Shown one piece after another: positions 14,253 to 22,633 of a DNA stretch of 22,881 nt (position 1 is its first letter; each line of letters starts with the position of its first letter). The position numbers and the translations under genes are program-made. The stretch comes from Oleispira sp963933055. Lineage in GTDB: Bacteria > Pseudomonadota > Gammaproteobacteria > Pseudomonadales > Oceanobacteraceae. The notes under the pieces are model-generated. The model saw only the letters and a program-made list of their open reading frames with translations, was not told where the DNA came from and made no database searches. Location of the stretch: NCBI GenBank assembly GCA_963933055.1, contig CAWVSY010000055.1, forward strand, positions 1 to 22,881, in the 5' to 3' direction.

Positions 14253-16361
14253 ATGTTGTTACAGAAAATTCCTCCTTTTCTTCGTATTCTTACTGCGATG
14301 ATTCTTGGACTAGGCATTGGCGCCTATACTTCAACGGTATTTATGGGGGTTGATGCGATTGCCAATGCGTTTGTTATGTTGCTACAAATGACAGCGTTAC
14401 CCTATATCTCTTTATCGCTAATTGTTGGTATAGGAGGGTTATCGGCAACGGGGCTGAGCAGTACTTTTAAAAAGAGTCTCGTGATTTTATTAATATCGGT
14501 CGCGATGGTGCTGTTCTTCATATTTTTATCGCCGATCGCTTTTCCTGATTGGACGACGGCAGAATTTTATAGCGCCGAAACAATCAAGGTCAGCACAGAG
14601 TTTGATCTGGTCAATTTGTTTATTCCTGCAAACCCATTTAATTCTTTTGCTGATGGGCTGATTCCTTCGGTTGTTACTTTTAGCATTTTTATGGGAATCG
14701 GCCTCATGAGTGTGCATAGGAAAAAACATGCATTATTGCTGTTAGGAAATCTGCAAACAGCGGTTGCGAATGTCAGTGTGATTGTCATGCGCTTCGCGCC
14801 TTTAGGTATCTTTTGTATAGGCTTACGTGCCGCCGCGACGGTTGATCCTTCTGATTTAGATGGTCTGCTTGTTTATATTGTGACGTCAGCGGTATTGGTT
14901 TTTCTGCTAACATTTGTTGTTCTTCCGACGATCGTATCGATTGTGACGCCTTTTGGCTATCGACAGATAATGAAAGCATCGCGTGAAGCGATGGTAACGG
15001 CTTTTGCAACAGGAAGTTTCTTTATTGTAATCCCGGTTATTGTTGAAAAAACCAAAATACTTATTGCCCAGCTGAATAGTGAAAATAGAGATATTGTTAA
15101 AGTCCCGAGTATTATCGTGCCTATTACTTTTAGCTTGCCGGTGGGAGGAAAGCTATTAGCTCTGTTATTTGCTTTGTTTGCTGCTTGGTTCTCCGGCGCT
15201 CATATATCACTTAGTGATTATGTCACGCTCATTGTTGCGGGTGTTCCGCAATTGTTTGGTACGAGCATCATTGCTGTTCCCAACTTGCTCGACTTATTTA
15301 ATGTTTCAGGGACTATGTTTGATTTTTTCTTAGTCGCTGAAAACTTAATTGTGGGTCGCTTTGCCGCTTTGTTATCGGTTATTTTTGCCGTGTGTTTACC
15401 CCTTCTTATCGCAACAAGCATGATTAATAAGTTTACGTTCAAGTGGAAAAAATTCGGCCGCAATGTCTTAATCATTCCCGTAATTTGTATCGCTGCGTTT
15501 GTTTCGTTGAAGCATACTTTTCAGACCATTAGTCATCAGTATGAAGGGTATAGTAAATTTATTAATCGGGATTTTTTATTCGATGACATTCCGACCACCT
15601 ATCTTGGTGAACCTAGTGCTGATAGCCGTATTATTCAACCGTTTAGTGGCGTACTGGAAAGAGTAAAGCAAAGAGGCTTGTTGAGAGTCGGATATTTTAG
15701 AGACGATTTGCCTTATTCGTTTAATAATCGTGATGGCAAATTGGTTGGTTTCGATATTGAAATCATGAATCAATTAGCTGGTGATCTTGGTGTGGCGATT
15801 GAGTTTGTTAGAATTTTCCGCAAAGAAGCCGCTCCGTTACTGGCATCTGGGTATTTAGACATCACGACAGGAATTCCTGTGATTCCAGATAATATGAAAG
15901 AATTTTCACTTTCTCTACCCTATAGCAGCCAGCACATTGCGTTTGTTGTGAAGGATGATCGTAGAGCAGAATTTATTACCTGGGAGCAGATTGTCAGTCG
16001 TAAAGATTTAATTATTGGTATTCCAGAAAAGTTTTTCTACGAGAAGGCAATTGCTAAAAACTTTACAAACGGTAAGGCCTGGAAAATATCCACACCAAGA
16101 CTGTTTTTTAAAGATGAATATCAGCACATAGATGCCATGTTATTTGGCGCTCCTACTGCTTCTGCTTGGACCTTGCTGAATCCAAATTATACGGTAGTGA
16201 CACCGAAGCCGTTGATACCTGCATTAACCATGGCATTTCCAATTAACAAAAATGATTTGTCTTTTGAATTGTTTATGAGAAATTGGATCAAAATGAAGCA
16301 AAAAGATAAGACGATTAAGACACTGTTTCGCTATTGGATTGAAGGTAAAAAAACAACCTAA
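14253..16361 (+). CDS. Dicarboxylate/amino-acid symporter-like membrane domain fused to a periplasmic binding domain
   Basis: The N-terminal ~425 residues resemble the sodium:dicarboxylate (DAACS) symporter family. They contain repeated membrane helices, LLQMTALPYISLSLIVG at 43-59, NPFNSFADGLIPSVVTFSIFMGIGL near 127-151 and ITFSLPVGGK near 291-300. The usual serine-rich hairpin is replaced by TAFATGSFFIVIP (249-261). After a last membrane segment (403-420) the chain continues with a full type 3 solute-binding domain from about 467 to 702: LLRVGYFRDDLPYSFNNRDGKLVGFDIEIMNQLA and later LDITTGIPVIPDNMKEFSLSLPYS. I chose ATG 14253 with AGGA five bases upstream over ATG 14166, which would add 29 residues without a good ribosome site. 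The fusion could be a transporter with its own binding protein or a ligand-sensing permease. Substrate is unknown. Confidence 0.82.
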   Translation: MLLQKIPPFLRILTAMILGLGIGAYTSTVFMGVDAIANAFVMLLQMTALPYISLSLIVGIGGLSATGLSSTFKKSLVILLISVAMVLFFIFLSPIAFPDWTTAEFYSAETIKVSTEFDLVNLFIPANPFNSFADGLIPSVVTFSIFMGIGLMSVHRKKHALLLLGNLQTAVANVSVIVMRFAPLGIFCIGLRAAATVDPSDLDGLLVYIVTSAVLVFLLTFVVLPTIVSIVTPFGYRQIMKASREAMVTAFATGSFFIVIPVIVEKTKILIAQLNSENRDIVKVPSIIVPITFSLPVGGKLLALLFALFAAWFSGAHISLSDYVTLIVAGVPQLFGTSIIAVPNLLDLFNVSGTMFDFFLVAENLIVGRFAALLSVIFAVCLPLLIATSMINKFTFKWKKFGRNVLIIPVICIAAFVSLKHTFQTISHQYEGYSKFINRDFLFDDIPTTYLGEPSADSRIIQPFSGVLERVKQRGLLRVGYFRDDLPYSFNNRDGKLVGFDIEIMNQLAGDLGVAIEFVRIFRKEAAPLLASGYLDITTGIPVIPDNMKEFSLSLPYSSQHIAFVVKDDRRAEFITWEQIVSRKDLIIGIPEKFFYEKAIAKNFTNGKAWKISTPRLFFKDEYQHIDAMLFGAPTASAWTLLNPNYTVVTPKPLIPALTMAFPINKNDLSFELFMRNWIKMKQKDKTIKTLFRYWIEGKKTT

Positions 16362-16386
16362 TACAGAGTAATATCTGCATTAGGTT
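16346..16386 (-). terminator. Intrinsic terminator of the fetB-like gene, overlapping the symporter stop
   Basis: AACCTAATACAGA (16355-16367) pairs with TCTGCATTAGGTT (16374-16386) with one mismatch in 13 and a six-base loop. Read on the minus strand, it is followed after a short GTTG-like stretch by seven T residues (16353-16347). This makes it a good terminator for the minus-strand permease gene. On the plus strand there is no T run, so it is less convincing for the symporter gene. Confidence 0.75.
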
Positions 16387-16397
16387 AAAATAACATC

Positions 16398-17111
16398 TTA
16401 TTGCGGCATTTCGCTCGCCTGATTCTTTCTTCTGGCGAGCAGCGTTAACATTAATGTTGCTCCCAAACCCGCGGTCCCTAATACCATTGCCATGATCATA
16501 ATTTGATAGCGCACGGCAATTAATGGTGAAACGCCTGATAGAATTTGCCCTGTCATCATGCCTGGCAGGGCAACAAGCCCGACGGCTAATAAACTATTAA
16601 TTTGTGGGATCATCGCGGCATGAAAAGCCGTTAAGCGAGCCTCTTTAATCGATTGGCCTCTGGCCAATTCACTATGATAACGCTCTGCTGAAAGACTAAT
16701 AGCATTCATGGTATTTGCGAAATACATGCCCGCGAGTGGAATTAATAATTGGGGTTGAAACCAGCTATCAGCTTTTAAAACTAAAAGCAGTGTGATGGCC
16801 AAATGCAATGTTACAGAGCAGGCCAGTGCAATAATCGCAGCAGATAAATAGCCTTTGTGATGACGAACTGGGCGGGTAGCAATCCATGCGGCGACTAACA
16901 GCATGATGCTAACAATACCTGTGCTAATCCAAGGCGACGGGGTTTCAAAAATACTTACCAGCACATAGCCTACGGCAACCAGCTGTACCGCCATGCGTAA
17001 TACCGCAATGATGATCTCACTAGGCTTGCCTTGCCAAGTGATATAAACACTGCAAACCAAAACAATAGGCACTAAGCACCATAAAAGATCCATCCAACTT
17101 ATTGTTGTCAT
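16398..17111 (-). CDS. FetB-like (UPF0014) ABC permease, possible iron exporter
   Basis: The 237-residue protein has about seven hydrophobic helices. It shows features of the UPF0014/FetB family: LRMAVQLVAVGYVL at 38-51, IPLAGMYFANTMNAISLSAERYHSEL at about 123-148, EARLTAFHAAMIPQINSLLAVGLVALPGMMTGQILSG at about 156-192, and PLIAVRYQIMIM. In E. coli FetB works with the ATPase FetA to export iron and protect against oxidative stress. No FetA-like ATPase gene is present in this window on either side, so the partner must be elsewhere or the protein works differently. GAGGGG precedes the ATG on the minus strand by five bases, giving a firm start. Family is clear; iron export is by analogy. Confidence 0.85.
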   Translation of the reverse strand: MTTISWMDLLWCLVPIVLVCSVYITWQGKPSEIIIAVLRMAVQLVAVGYVLVSIFETPSPWISTGIVSIMLLVAAWIATRPVRHHKGYLSAAIIALACSVTLHLAITLLLVLKADSWFQPQLLIPLAGMYFANTMNAISLSAERYHSELARGQSIKEARLTAFHAAMIPQINSLLAVGLVALPGMMTGQILSGVSPLIAVRYQIMIMAMVLGTAGLGATLMLTLLARRKNQASEMPQ

Positions 17112-17210
17112 TGAAGCCCCTCTTAATTATTCTTGGATACTAATGCTTCACCACCATGCCAGCGTATTGTCAGCAATTACACATTTGATGAAATTGAATG
17201 GTATTACCTT

Positions 17211-18920
17211 TTATAAATAGCCTTCATGTTCAAAGACGGTTCGTAAGCTTTCAACAGGCATGCAACCAGATTCTAAATATACTTTATGAAAGGCTTGGTC
17301 GAGCGCTAAAGCATCAAGATCCTTTTTATTGGCAGCTTGAATATCTTGCTTCAACTGCCAAACTAGGCGGTTGCCTGTGAGGTAGCTAAGCGGATAGCTT
17401 TGTTCAGTGCTATACCAGTTAAGTTCGGCTTGTACTCGGCCGTCGGTAAACCCCGTGGCTTTTTTTAATAGTTTCGCGGCATTATCAAATACGTCGTCGC
17501 TATATCCATTCTGTTCAAAACCAAGATCTAAGCCAACGTTTAAATAATCGCGCTCACCCGTCATAAAATATAAATCGATACCGACACGAGCCACCAGACG
17601 CGACATTTCTCGTTTGGCGATAAAGCGAACTTCGTCGACTAGATCATCCTTGATATAACCGACGTCCAGCATGTAATCTTCTAGCATGGTCGTCCAGCCT
17701 TCTGCGTGTTCATTGGCCGAAAAGATGCGACGAATAAAAGAAGGGTGCTGAGCCGCCGTAGCAAATTGCAGATGATGGCCTGGAATACCTTCATGAATCA
17801 TCATCACAGGAATACCCAGCTCGGTATGTTCTGCTAATTGATCTTCTTTTAGTGTTAGATATACCAAGCTGGTTTTTTTACCAGGACGCAATGCTAAAGG
17901 TGGCCACATTGCGCCAGCAGGAATAACAGGTTCTAAGAAGCTAGGCGTTTGTAAAAGGCGAATTTCTTGCTGGCTGGGTATTGCAAATAAATGACGTTGT
18001 TCGATGAAATCGTTAATCGATTGAATCTGTTCAGAGTAATAATCCAATATCGAATCTAACTTGTCATCTTTGATTTTTGCGGCGAATTTCTCATTCAGAA
18101 ATTCATGCAATTCTTCATCGCTAGTCATTGAATCTAAAGCATATTTTTTACATAAACGTGTATTTAAACTGACTAATAATGCTTGAGTTTCAGCCATAAA
18201 GTCACGAGCCATTTGGATAAGTTCGGCCGGTGATTGTTTGATATTACGTAAGGCTAATAATTCAATAACCTTGTCTTCACCAATACTGAAATCAGTTAAA
18301 CATGTTCGTGACTTAAGATCCTTTAGGTAAACTGTTAAAGCCGTATTACAGTCTGTAATAGCTTGCGCTAGCAAGTCTTTTTTTGAATAACTATTGTCTT
18401 CTGCCCAGGCATAAATCGTCGTAAATAGATCAGGCAAGCCCTCTCCTTGTTCAACTTCTATATCACGCCAGCGTTGAATAGGCTGACTGATAACGTTTGC
18501 TTCGATTTCTAGATAAGCCGGAGCTTGCTGTAAGCGTGATAGGATGTTATCTAAGCGTGCTTCTGCGGTTCTCTCGTCGTTGACGAAAAGTTGAAAAATG
18601 CCTTCGCTGATGCCATCGATGCCGCCTGGCTGACGACATCGCTGTGGTTCGCCATCCTGTTCTAGCTCGGCAAAAAATATTTGTTGTTTCAGGTATCGGA
18701 TCATCAGATCAATATCGAGCTGCTGGTCAAAATCTTCTACATGGCAGCTTTCAATATTTGCTAATAAGGTTTTTGCTTGTGCCGTAGTTGCGTATAGGTG
18801 GTTTAGGCTAGGGTCAGAGAGTATATCAAGGTGGCTTGTATCCCCTAAGCCCATGCTGGCATCAGCATCAGATAAAACGAATTGTTTGAAGTCTTTGCTT
18901 ATAGAAAAAATGTCGGGCAT
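17211..18920 (-). CDS. DUF885 metallopeptidase-like protein
   Basis: The 569-residue protein matches the DUF885 family. It has the zinc-site-like motif HEGIPGHHLQ at 376-385 and SANEHAEGWTTMLEDYML at 401-418, where EGW and the following Glu are conserved. A C-terminal block has ELNWYSTEQSYPLSYLTGN, another family feature, where Tyr and Pro residues are conserved. Members are thought to be zinc-dependent peptidases, largely uncharacterised. No signal peptide is visible, so it should be cytoplasmic, whereas many relatives are exported. The gene starts 12 bases after the stop of the EAL-domain gene on the same strand, so they are probably co-transcribed. The ribosome site (GAGCC) is weak, which fits re-initiation after the upstream gene. 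No clear terminator follows in the 99-base gap. Confidence 0.85.
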   Translation of the reverse strand: MPDIFSISKDFKQFVLSDADASMGLGDTSHLDILSDPSLNHLYATTAQAKTLLANIESCHVEDFDQQLDIDLMIRYLKQQIFFAELEQDGEPQRCRQPGGIDGISEGIFQLFVNDERTAEARLDNILSRLQQAPAYLEIEANVISQPIQRWRDIEVEQGEGLPDLFTTIYAWAEDNSYSKKDLLAQAITDCNTALTVYLKDLKSRTCLTDFSIGEDKVIELLALRNIKQSPAELIQMARDFMAETQALLVSLNTRLCKKYALDSMTSDEELHEFLNEKFAAKIKDDKLDSILDYYSEQIQSINDFIEQRHLFAIPSQQEIRLLQTPSFLEPVIPAGAMWPPLALRPGKKTSLVYLTLKEDQLAEHTELGIPVMMIHEGIPGHHLQFATAAQHPSFIRRIFSANEHAEGWTTMLEDYMLDVGYIKDDLVDEVRFIAKREMSRLVARVGIDLYFMTGERDYLNVGLDLGFEQNGYSDDVFDNAAKLLKKATGFTDGRVQAELNWYSTEQSYPLSYLTGNRLVWQLKQDIQAANKKDLDALALDQAFHKVYLESGCMPVESLRTVFEHEGYL

Positions 18921-18932
18921 GTAGGCTCAGTA

Positions 18933-21281
18933 TTATTTGTAATTATGTACGGCTAAATCCAATTGGCAAATCTTGTCGATCGGCATAGGTTTGAAAAAAT
19001 AGAATCCTTGAATCATATCGACGTTTAAATTACCGAGATAATCTAGCTGATTCGCTTCTTCTACACCTTCGGCGACAATGATTAATCCTAACTTATGTGC
19101 CAGTGAAATAATATGCTCAACAACGAATCCTGAGCGGATATCTTGTGGAATCTTTTTAACGAATGAATAATCAAGCTTAATCACATTAACCGGCAAGTTT
19201 TGAATGTAAGAAAGTGATGAGTAGCCGGTGCCAAAATCATCCAAGGCTACATGAAAGCCTGATTGCTGCAATTGATTGCTGATATCAATGGCTAAATCCA
19301 GATCTTCAAGCATTGAGCTTTCGGTCAGTTCAAATTCGATACTTTCAGGGGCGACAGAGAATTTCTGGCAACTTGATAATAAGTCAGGTACTAAAGACGC
19401 TTGATTAAACAAAATGGACGACAAATTGATCGATAGCCTAAACCCGATATTTTTCTTGAAATAACTTATCAGGGTATTGGCATCGGCTAAAATGGTATTA
19501 ATAACCGCGACTTCTAACTGCATCATCGCATTTGGGTTGAGCTCTACAACGGGTAAAAATTTTCCGGGCTGTAAGATGCCTTTTTCTGGATGATTCCAGC
19601 GAACCAGCGCTTCCAACCCTTGAATTTCACCACTTATATAATTTACTTTGGGTTGGTAATAGGCAATAAATTCTTGTTTGCTAATGCCTTCAATTACTTC
19701 TGCAATTAAGGCTTCATTGCGACTGGCTTTTTCTAGGATTAACAAATTGAACGAAGACAGTGTTGATGACAGCGTCTCTTTTGAGTGTTGGAGTGTTAAT
19801 TCAGCTCTTGTCGTGAGGGTTGAGTTGTCTAGGCTAAAATCAAGATTGACCGCACCCGCACGAAGTACGATGGCGTTATTGGCTTGGGTGACGATGCCCA
19901 TTAATGGGTTTATCTTTTCTTCTAAATCCTTAAAGCTGTCTGCGCAGACAGTAATAGCAAACTTTCCGGCATAAAGGCTGTAAGTATGACTATGTTTTAA
20001 TGCATTTTTTGCTAATACATTAGCCACTTGCTGTATTAATAAATCGGCTTTTTGTAATCCTTGATCTCTATTTATTTTTTGTAGCCCTGCGATATCAATT
20101 AATACAAGGTATAAGCCTCTTCTTTTCTCTATTCGATACCTCTCAATATTCAGCATCATTGATGAGCGGTTTCTGAGACCCGTTAAGGAGTCTTTAAACG
20201 TTGCTTTTTCTAGTCTTCCGATGGCGTTCTTTAATTTGTTTTTTAGAGCTCTATTCCAAGCATACATGGCAGAAATGATCAGCAAAGCTGAAACTAATAG
20301 AATGAGTAGGTAGTTAATCCAGCTTCGGTCGTGATGAAATTCATGATAGATAGAGCGAGGGGTAAAAACGGCCTGCCCACCAGTCACAGCATTGAATGTA
20401 TCTAGCATAGCAACCCAGCGGACAGGGCTCGAGGTACCTAGTGGGACGGTATTGGTAGCAATTAAGTCAGCCGTAATACGCGCTTCATATTGTTGGTGAC
20501 TTAAGTTATATGGATGAGGATTCTTGGTTGGCAGACTTAGTGCGTATTCGATGATTTCGTCTGGATTTTCTAAGGCGTAATTCCAACCTCGAATGACGGC
20601 TCGGCGAATGGCTGCGACACGCTCAGGATGGTTATCTAACTCAGACTGTGTTGTTGCAAAATTATCCCCGTAGAAATTAATACCATAATCTTGAGGCCGG
20701 AAAAGATCGACTTCGTATCCTGCTTGTAATAGTTGGTAAGGCTCGTTGCTGATATAGCCGTACATAGCATATACCGAGCCGTCGATAAGTTTATTTATTT
20801 CTCCATCATAGCTTGCTACTTGGTAATCATCCGCACTGAGGCCGTTTTTTAATAACATAGCTTCAACTTGGCCAGAAATATTGTTATTCGCTAACATAAA
20901 GCGTTTATCTTTTAACGCACTGAGAGACTCTACCTTGTTTGATTTTAGAGTCATTAATACTTCGGGAGCGTGTTGAAAAATAGAAGCAACAATGACGATA
21001 GGCGAGCCCATTGCTAAAGAAATAAGAGCTTCGCTGCCCAAAACGCCGTATTGGCTAGAACCATTGATAATTTGGTGGAGATGGTTGGTATTCGGGCCAC
21101 CTTCAACCAAGGTGACGTTATAGCCTTCCTCGGTAAAGTAGCCCTGCTGCTGAGCGGCATAATAACCAGCGAACTGGAATTTATGATACCACTTCAAGTG
21201 AATAGAGATATCTTCGGCGGCTACCCAAGAAGAACATAAGAGCAGTAGTAATAACCGACTGAACAATTTTAGCTGGATCAC
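18933..21281 (-). CDS. NMT1/THI5-type sensor with degenerate GGDEF and active-looking EAL domain
   Basis: The 782-residue membrane protein is built in four parts. A signal sequence (1-22) is followed by a periplasmic NMT1/THI5-like binding domain (about 25-300: HLKWYHKFQFAGYYAAQQQGYF, GSEALISLAMGSPIVIVASIFQ). One membrane helix (about 323-343) leads to a GGDEF domain (about 362-515) and an EAL domain (about 530-775). The GGDEF motif reads YAGKF (437-441), so cyclase activity is unlikely. The EAL domain keeps EAL at 557-559, INLS near Asn619, ELTES at 651-655, DDFGTG at 681-686, Lys702 and AEGVEE at 737-742, so it should hydrolyse cyclic-di-GMP. The sensor type binds pyrimidine-, nitrile- or taurine-like small molecules in other proteins; here the ligand is unknown. 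The start is GTG at 21281 with a weak ribosome site. Confidence 0.92.
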   Translation of the reverse strand: MIQLKLFSRLLLLLLCSSWVAAEDISIHLKWYHKFQFAGYYAAQQQGYFTEEGYNVTLVEGGPNTNHLHQIINGSSQYGVLGSEALISLAMGSPIVIVASIFQHAPEVLMTLKSNKVESLSALKDKRFMLANNNISGQVEAMLLKNGLSADDYQVASYDGEINKLIDGSVYAMYGYISNEPYQLLQAGYEVDLFRPQDYGINFYGDNFATTQSELDNHPERVAAIRRAVIRGWNYALENPDEIIEYALSLPTKNPHPYNLSHQQYEARITADLIATNTVPLGTSSPVRWVAMLDTFNAVTGGQAVFTPRSIYHEFHHDRSWINYLLILLVSALLIISAMYAWNRALKNKLKNAIGRLEKATFKDSLTGLRNRSSMMLNIERYRIEKRRGLYLVLIDIAGLQKINRDQGLQKADLLIQQVANVLAKNALKHSHTYSLYAGKFAITVCADSFKDLEEKINPLMGIVTQANNAIVLRAGAVNLDFSLDNSTLTTRAELTLQHSKETLSSTLSSFNLLILEKASRNEALIAEVIEGISKQEFIAYYQPKVNYISGEIQGLEALVRWNHPEKGILQPGKFLPVVELNPNAMMQLEVAVINTILADANTLISYFKKNIGFRLSINLSSILFNQASLVPDLLSSCQKFSVAPESIEFELTESSMLEDLDLAIDISNQLQQSGFHVALDDFGTGYSSLSYIQNLPVNVIKLDYSFVKKIPQDIRSGFVVEHIISLAHKLGLIIVAEGVEEANQLDYLGNLNVDMIQGFYFFKPMPIDKICQLDLAVHNYK

Positions 21282-21352
21282 TTAATGGCCAATAAAATAA
21301 AGTAGATAGTTATTAAAGATAGCACATAGAAAATATTTCGAAGGATTGAGAG

Positions 21353-21367
21353 GGACTTTTTAAGTCC
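21353..21367. promoter_or_regulatory. Short perfect hairpin upstream of the EAL gene
   Basis: GGACTT (21353-21358) and AAGTCC (21362-21367) pair around TTT, extendable by a G-T and an A-T pair. It lies between the stop of the 94-residue gene (21424) and the EAL gene start (21281). There is no T run on the minus strand after it, so it is a poor terminator. It may shape the leader of the EAL message or simply be chance. The rest of this 142-base gap holds no clear element. Confidence 0.3.
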
Positions 21368-21423
21368 TTCTCCGCCGCAGGGTGAGTAATTGTTAGGATG
21401 ATCTATTATCCAGCAATAAAGCA

Positions 21424-21708
21424 TTAGCTTAGAAGGGTAATACCTTCTATTTCGATCACTGAATGAGCGTCTGCGCGTTCAATTATCTTTACTAATACGG
21501 ATTGAATTGCTTCGTCTTCACGAGCATCGATTTTGCTGACAATTTTTTGCTGTTGTGGCTCGCTGCCTTCTTCTAATATGAAGGTAACGACAACTTCGGA
21601 AGCAGATTCTGTAGTATCACCAAAGTATTCTAAAGAAATTTTAGGGTACCCTTTGTTTTCTTTTTTAACGAGCTTGGCAATACGTTTTTTCGCTTTATCG
21701 ATATTCAT
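21424..21708 (-). CDS. Conserved-looking 94-residue hypothetical protein
   Basis: I do not recognise the family. The protein starts with a basic helix (KAKKRIAKLVKKENKG), then a beta-rich stretch (YPKISLEYFGDTTESASEVVVTFIL), an acidic and Gln-rich loop (EEGSEPQQQKIVS) and a terminal helix (DAREDEAIQSVLVKIIERAD) followed by a last strand (VIEIEGITLLS). This would make a small alpha/beta fold. There is no signal or membrane segment. The ATG has AAGGATG about seven bases upstream on the minus strand. It follows the VC0807-like gene by 30 bases and is probably in the same operon. Good codon structure and a good ribosome site make it a real gene. Confidence 0.65.
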   Translation of the reverse strand: MNIDKAKKRIAKLVKKENKGYPKISLEYFGDTTESASEVVVTFILEEGSEPQQQKIVSKIDAREDEAIQSVLVKIIERADAHSVIEIEGITLLS

Positions 21709-21738
21709 AATTACATCCTTATCAAAGTAGACAACGTG

Positions 21739-22437
21739 TTATTTGTTTGAAGCAACAACTTCGTCGAGTGTCAGTCCTGTCAAATCATGAATAGTTCGCC
21801 ATAAATAATAAAAAATGCCGATCATCATGATCATCGATGGTAATGCGATCATTGGATAGCTGTAGAGCGTTAGCTGCCCAAGCTCTTCGTTGAATGCTGG
21901 TGTGCCTGCTGGGCTGGTGACTAGCCATTTGGCGAGTATGTAATTCATGGTTGCTGAAAAGGCGAATGAGCCTGCAATGAGGTAAGTCGCTTTTACTAGG
22001 CGCTTTTCAAAGGCGCTAGTGCTGTTATGTTCTTCTAGCTTTTGCTTTATCTTTTCGACATCCATAACTTCAGGGTTTAATAGTAAGGCTTTTACGAGAG
22101 GATAAGGTGTGAATGTGGAAATTAATACAGCAATACCAATGATTGAAGGAATCGCCGCTTCTTTAATCGCTAGCCATTTTGTATCGAGTTCGAATAAACC
22201 AATCCCCCCCGTTAACATAACACTGACTAAACCGAGTAACGCGATAAAATTAAATTTTCGATAGGTGATTAACTCAAATAATCCCCAAGCAAGAGGAAAG
22301 GCCAGCGCTGCGACGAGCGCGCCAGTGGTGCCTAAATCATTTTCACCACTCAACTTCATTAGAATAAAAGACGGCAAGATAATGCTGACGAGTAGGTCAA
22401 TCATCGGGCGAGGTTTGTGTGTACGTGATTTATTCAT
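21739..22437 (-). CDS. VC0807-like integral membrane protein
   Basis: The 232-residue protein has about six hydrophobic helices. It begins with a basic cytoplasmic stretch (MNKSRTHKPRPM), then LLVSIILPSFILMKLSGENDLG, which I recall as the opening of the VC0807 family of membrane proteins. A loop of charged residues (EVMDVEKIKQKLEEHNSTSAFEKRLVKATY, about 123-152) divides two groups of helices. The second group has AGSFAFSATMNYILAKWLVTSPAGTPAFNEELG, another family-like feature. Function is unknown. The promoter at 22473-22501 lies just upstream and the 94-residue gene follows. A run of seven G residues codes for TGG within the second helix group (around 22204-22210). Confidence 0.75.
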   Translation of the reverse strand: MNKSRTHKPRPMIDLLVSIILPSFILMKLSGENDLGTTGALVAALAFPLAWGLFELITYRKFNFIALLGLVSVMLTGGIGLFELDTKWLAIKEAAIPSIIGIAVLISTFTPYPLVKALLLNPEVMDVEKIKQKLEEHNSTSAFEKRLVKATYLIAGSFAFSATMNYILAKWLVTSPAGTPAFNEELGQLTLYSYPMIALPSMIMMIGIFYYLWRTIHDLTGLTLDEVVASNK

Positions 22438-22472
22438 GTTTTTAGTCTTGTGATCTAAAGTGAGTTCGAAAG

Positions 22473-22501
22473 GTTATAGCGAATTCTACTGAATAAAACA
22501 A
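22473..22501 (-). promoter_or_regulatory. Candidate sigma-70 promoter for the VC0807-like gene
   Basis: On the minus strand, TTGTTT (22501-22496) is followed after 17 bases by TATAAC (22478-22473). Both are close to the sigma-70 consensus and the spacing is ideal. A start of transcription near 22466 would leave a leader of about 30 bases before the ATG at 22437. No operator-like repeat is visible. Confidence 0.5.
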
Positions 22502-22554
22502 CAGGTTAGAACATTGTGGATATTGCTAGAAGCGTGATATTAAAAGTGACGCAT

Positions 22555-22604
22555 AAAAAAAGCCGAAAGATTCACTCGATATAGAGTGAATCTTTCGGCC
22601 TTTT
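22555..22604. terminator. Strong 16-base-pair terminator hairpin
   Basis: GCCGAAAGATTCACTC (22562-22577) pairs perfectly with GAGTGAATCTTTCGGC (22584-22599) around the loop GATATA. On the minus strand it is followed by seven T residues (22561-22555), an ideal terminator for the AAKKAP-repeat gene. On the plus strand it is followed by CTTTT, so it may also stop transcripts from the other side. Confidence 0.9.
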
Positions 22605-22633
22605 AGCAACGATTATTTAAAAACGTTAGCGAT

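Noticed and set aside
16355..16386. AACCTAAT arms resembling the lipase upstream repeat as a shared operator
   Set aside because: These arms are part of a long terminator stem next to a T run. Seven shared bases in A+T-rich DNA are expected by chance.
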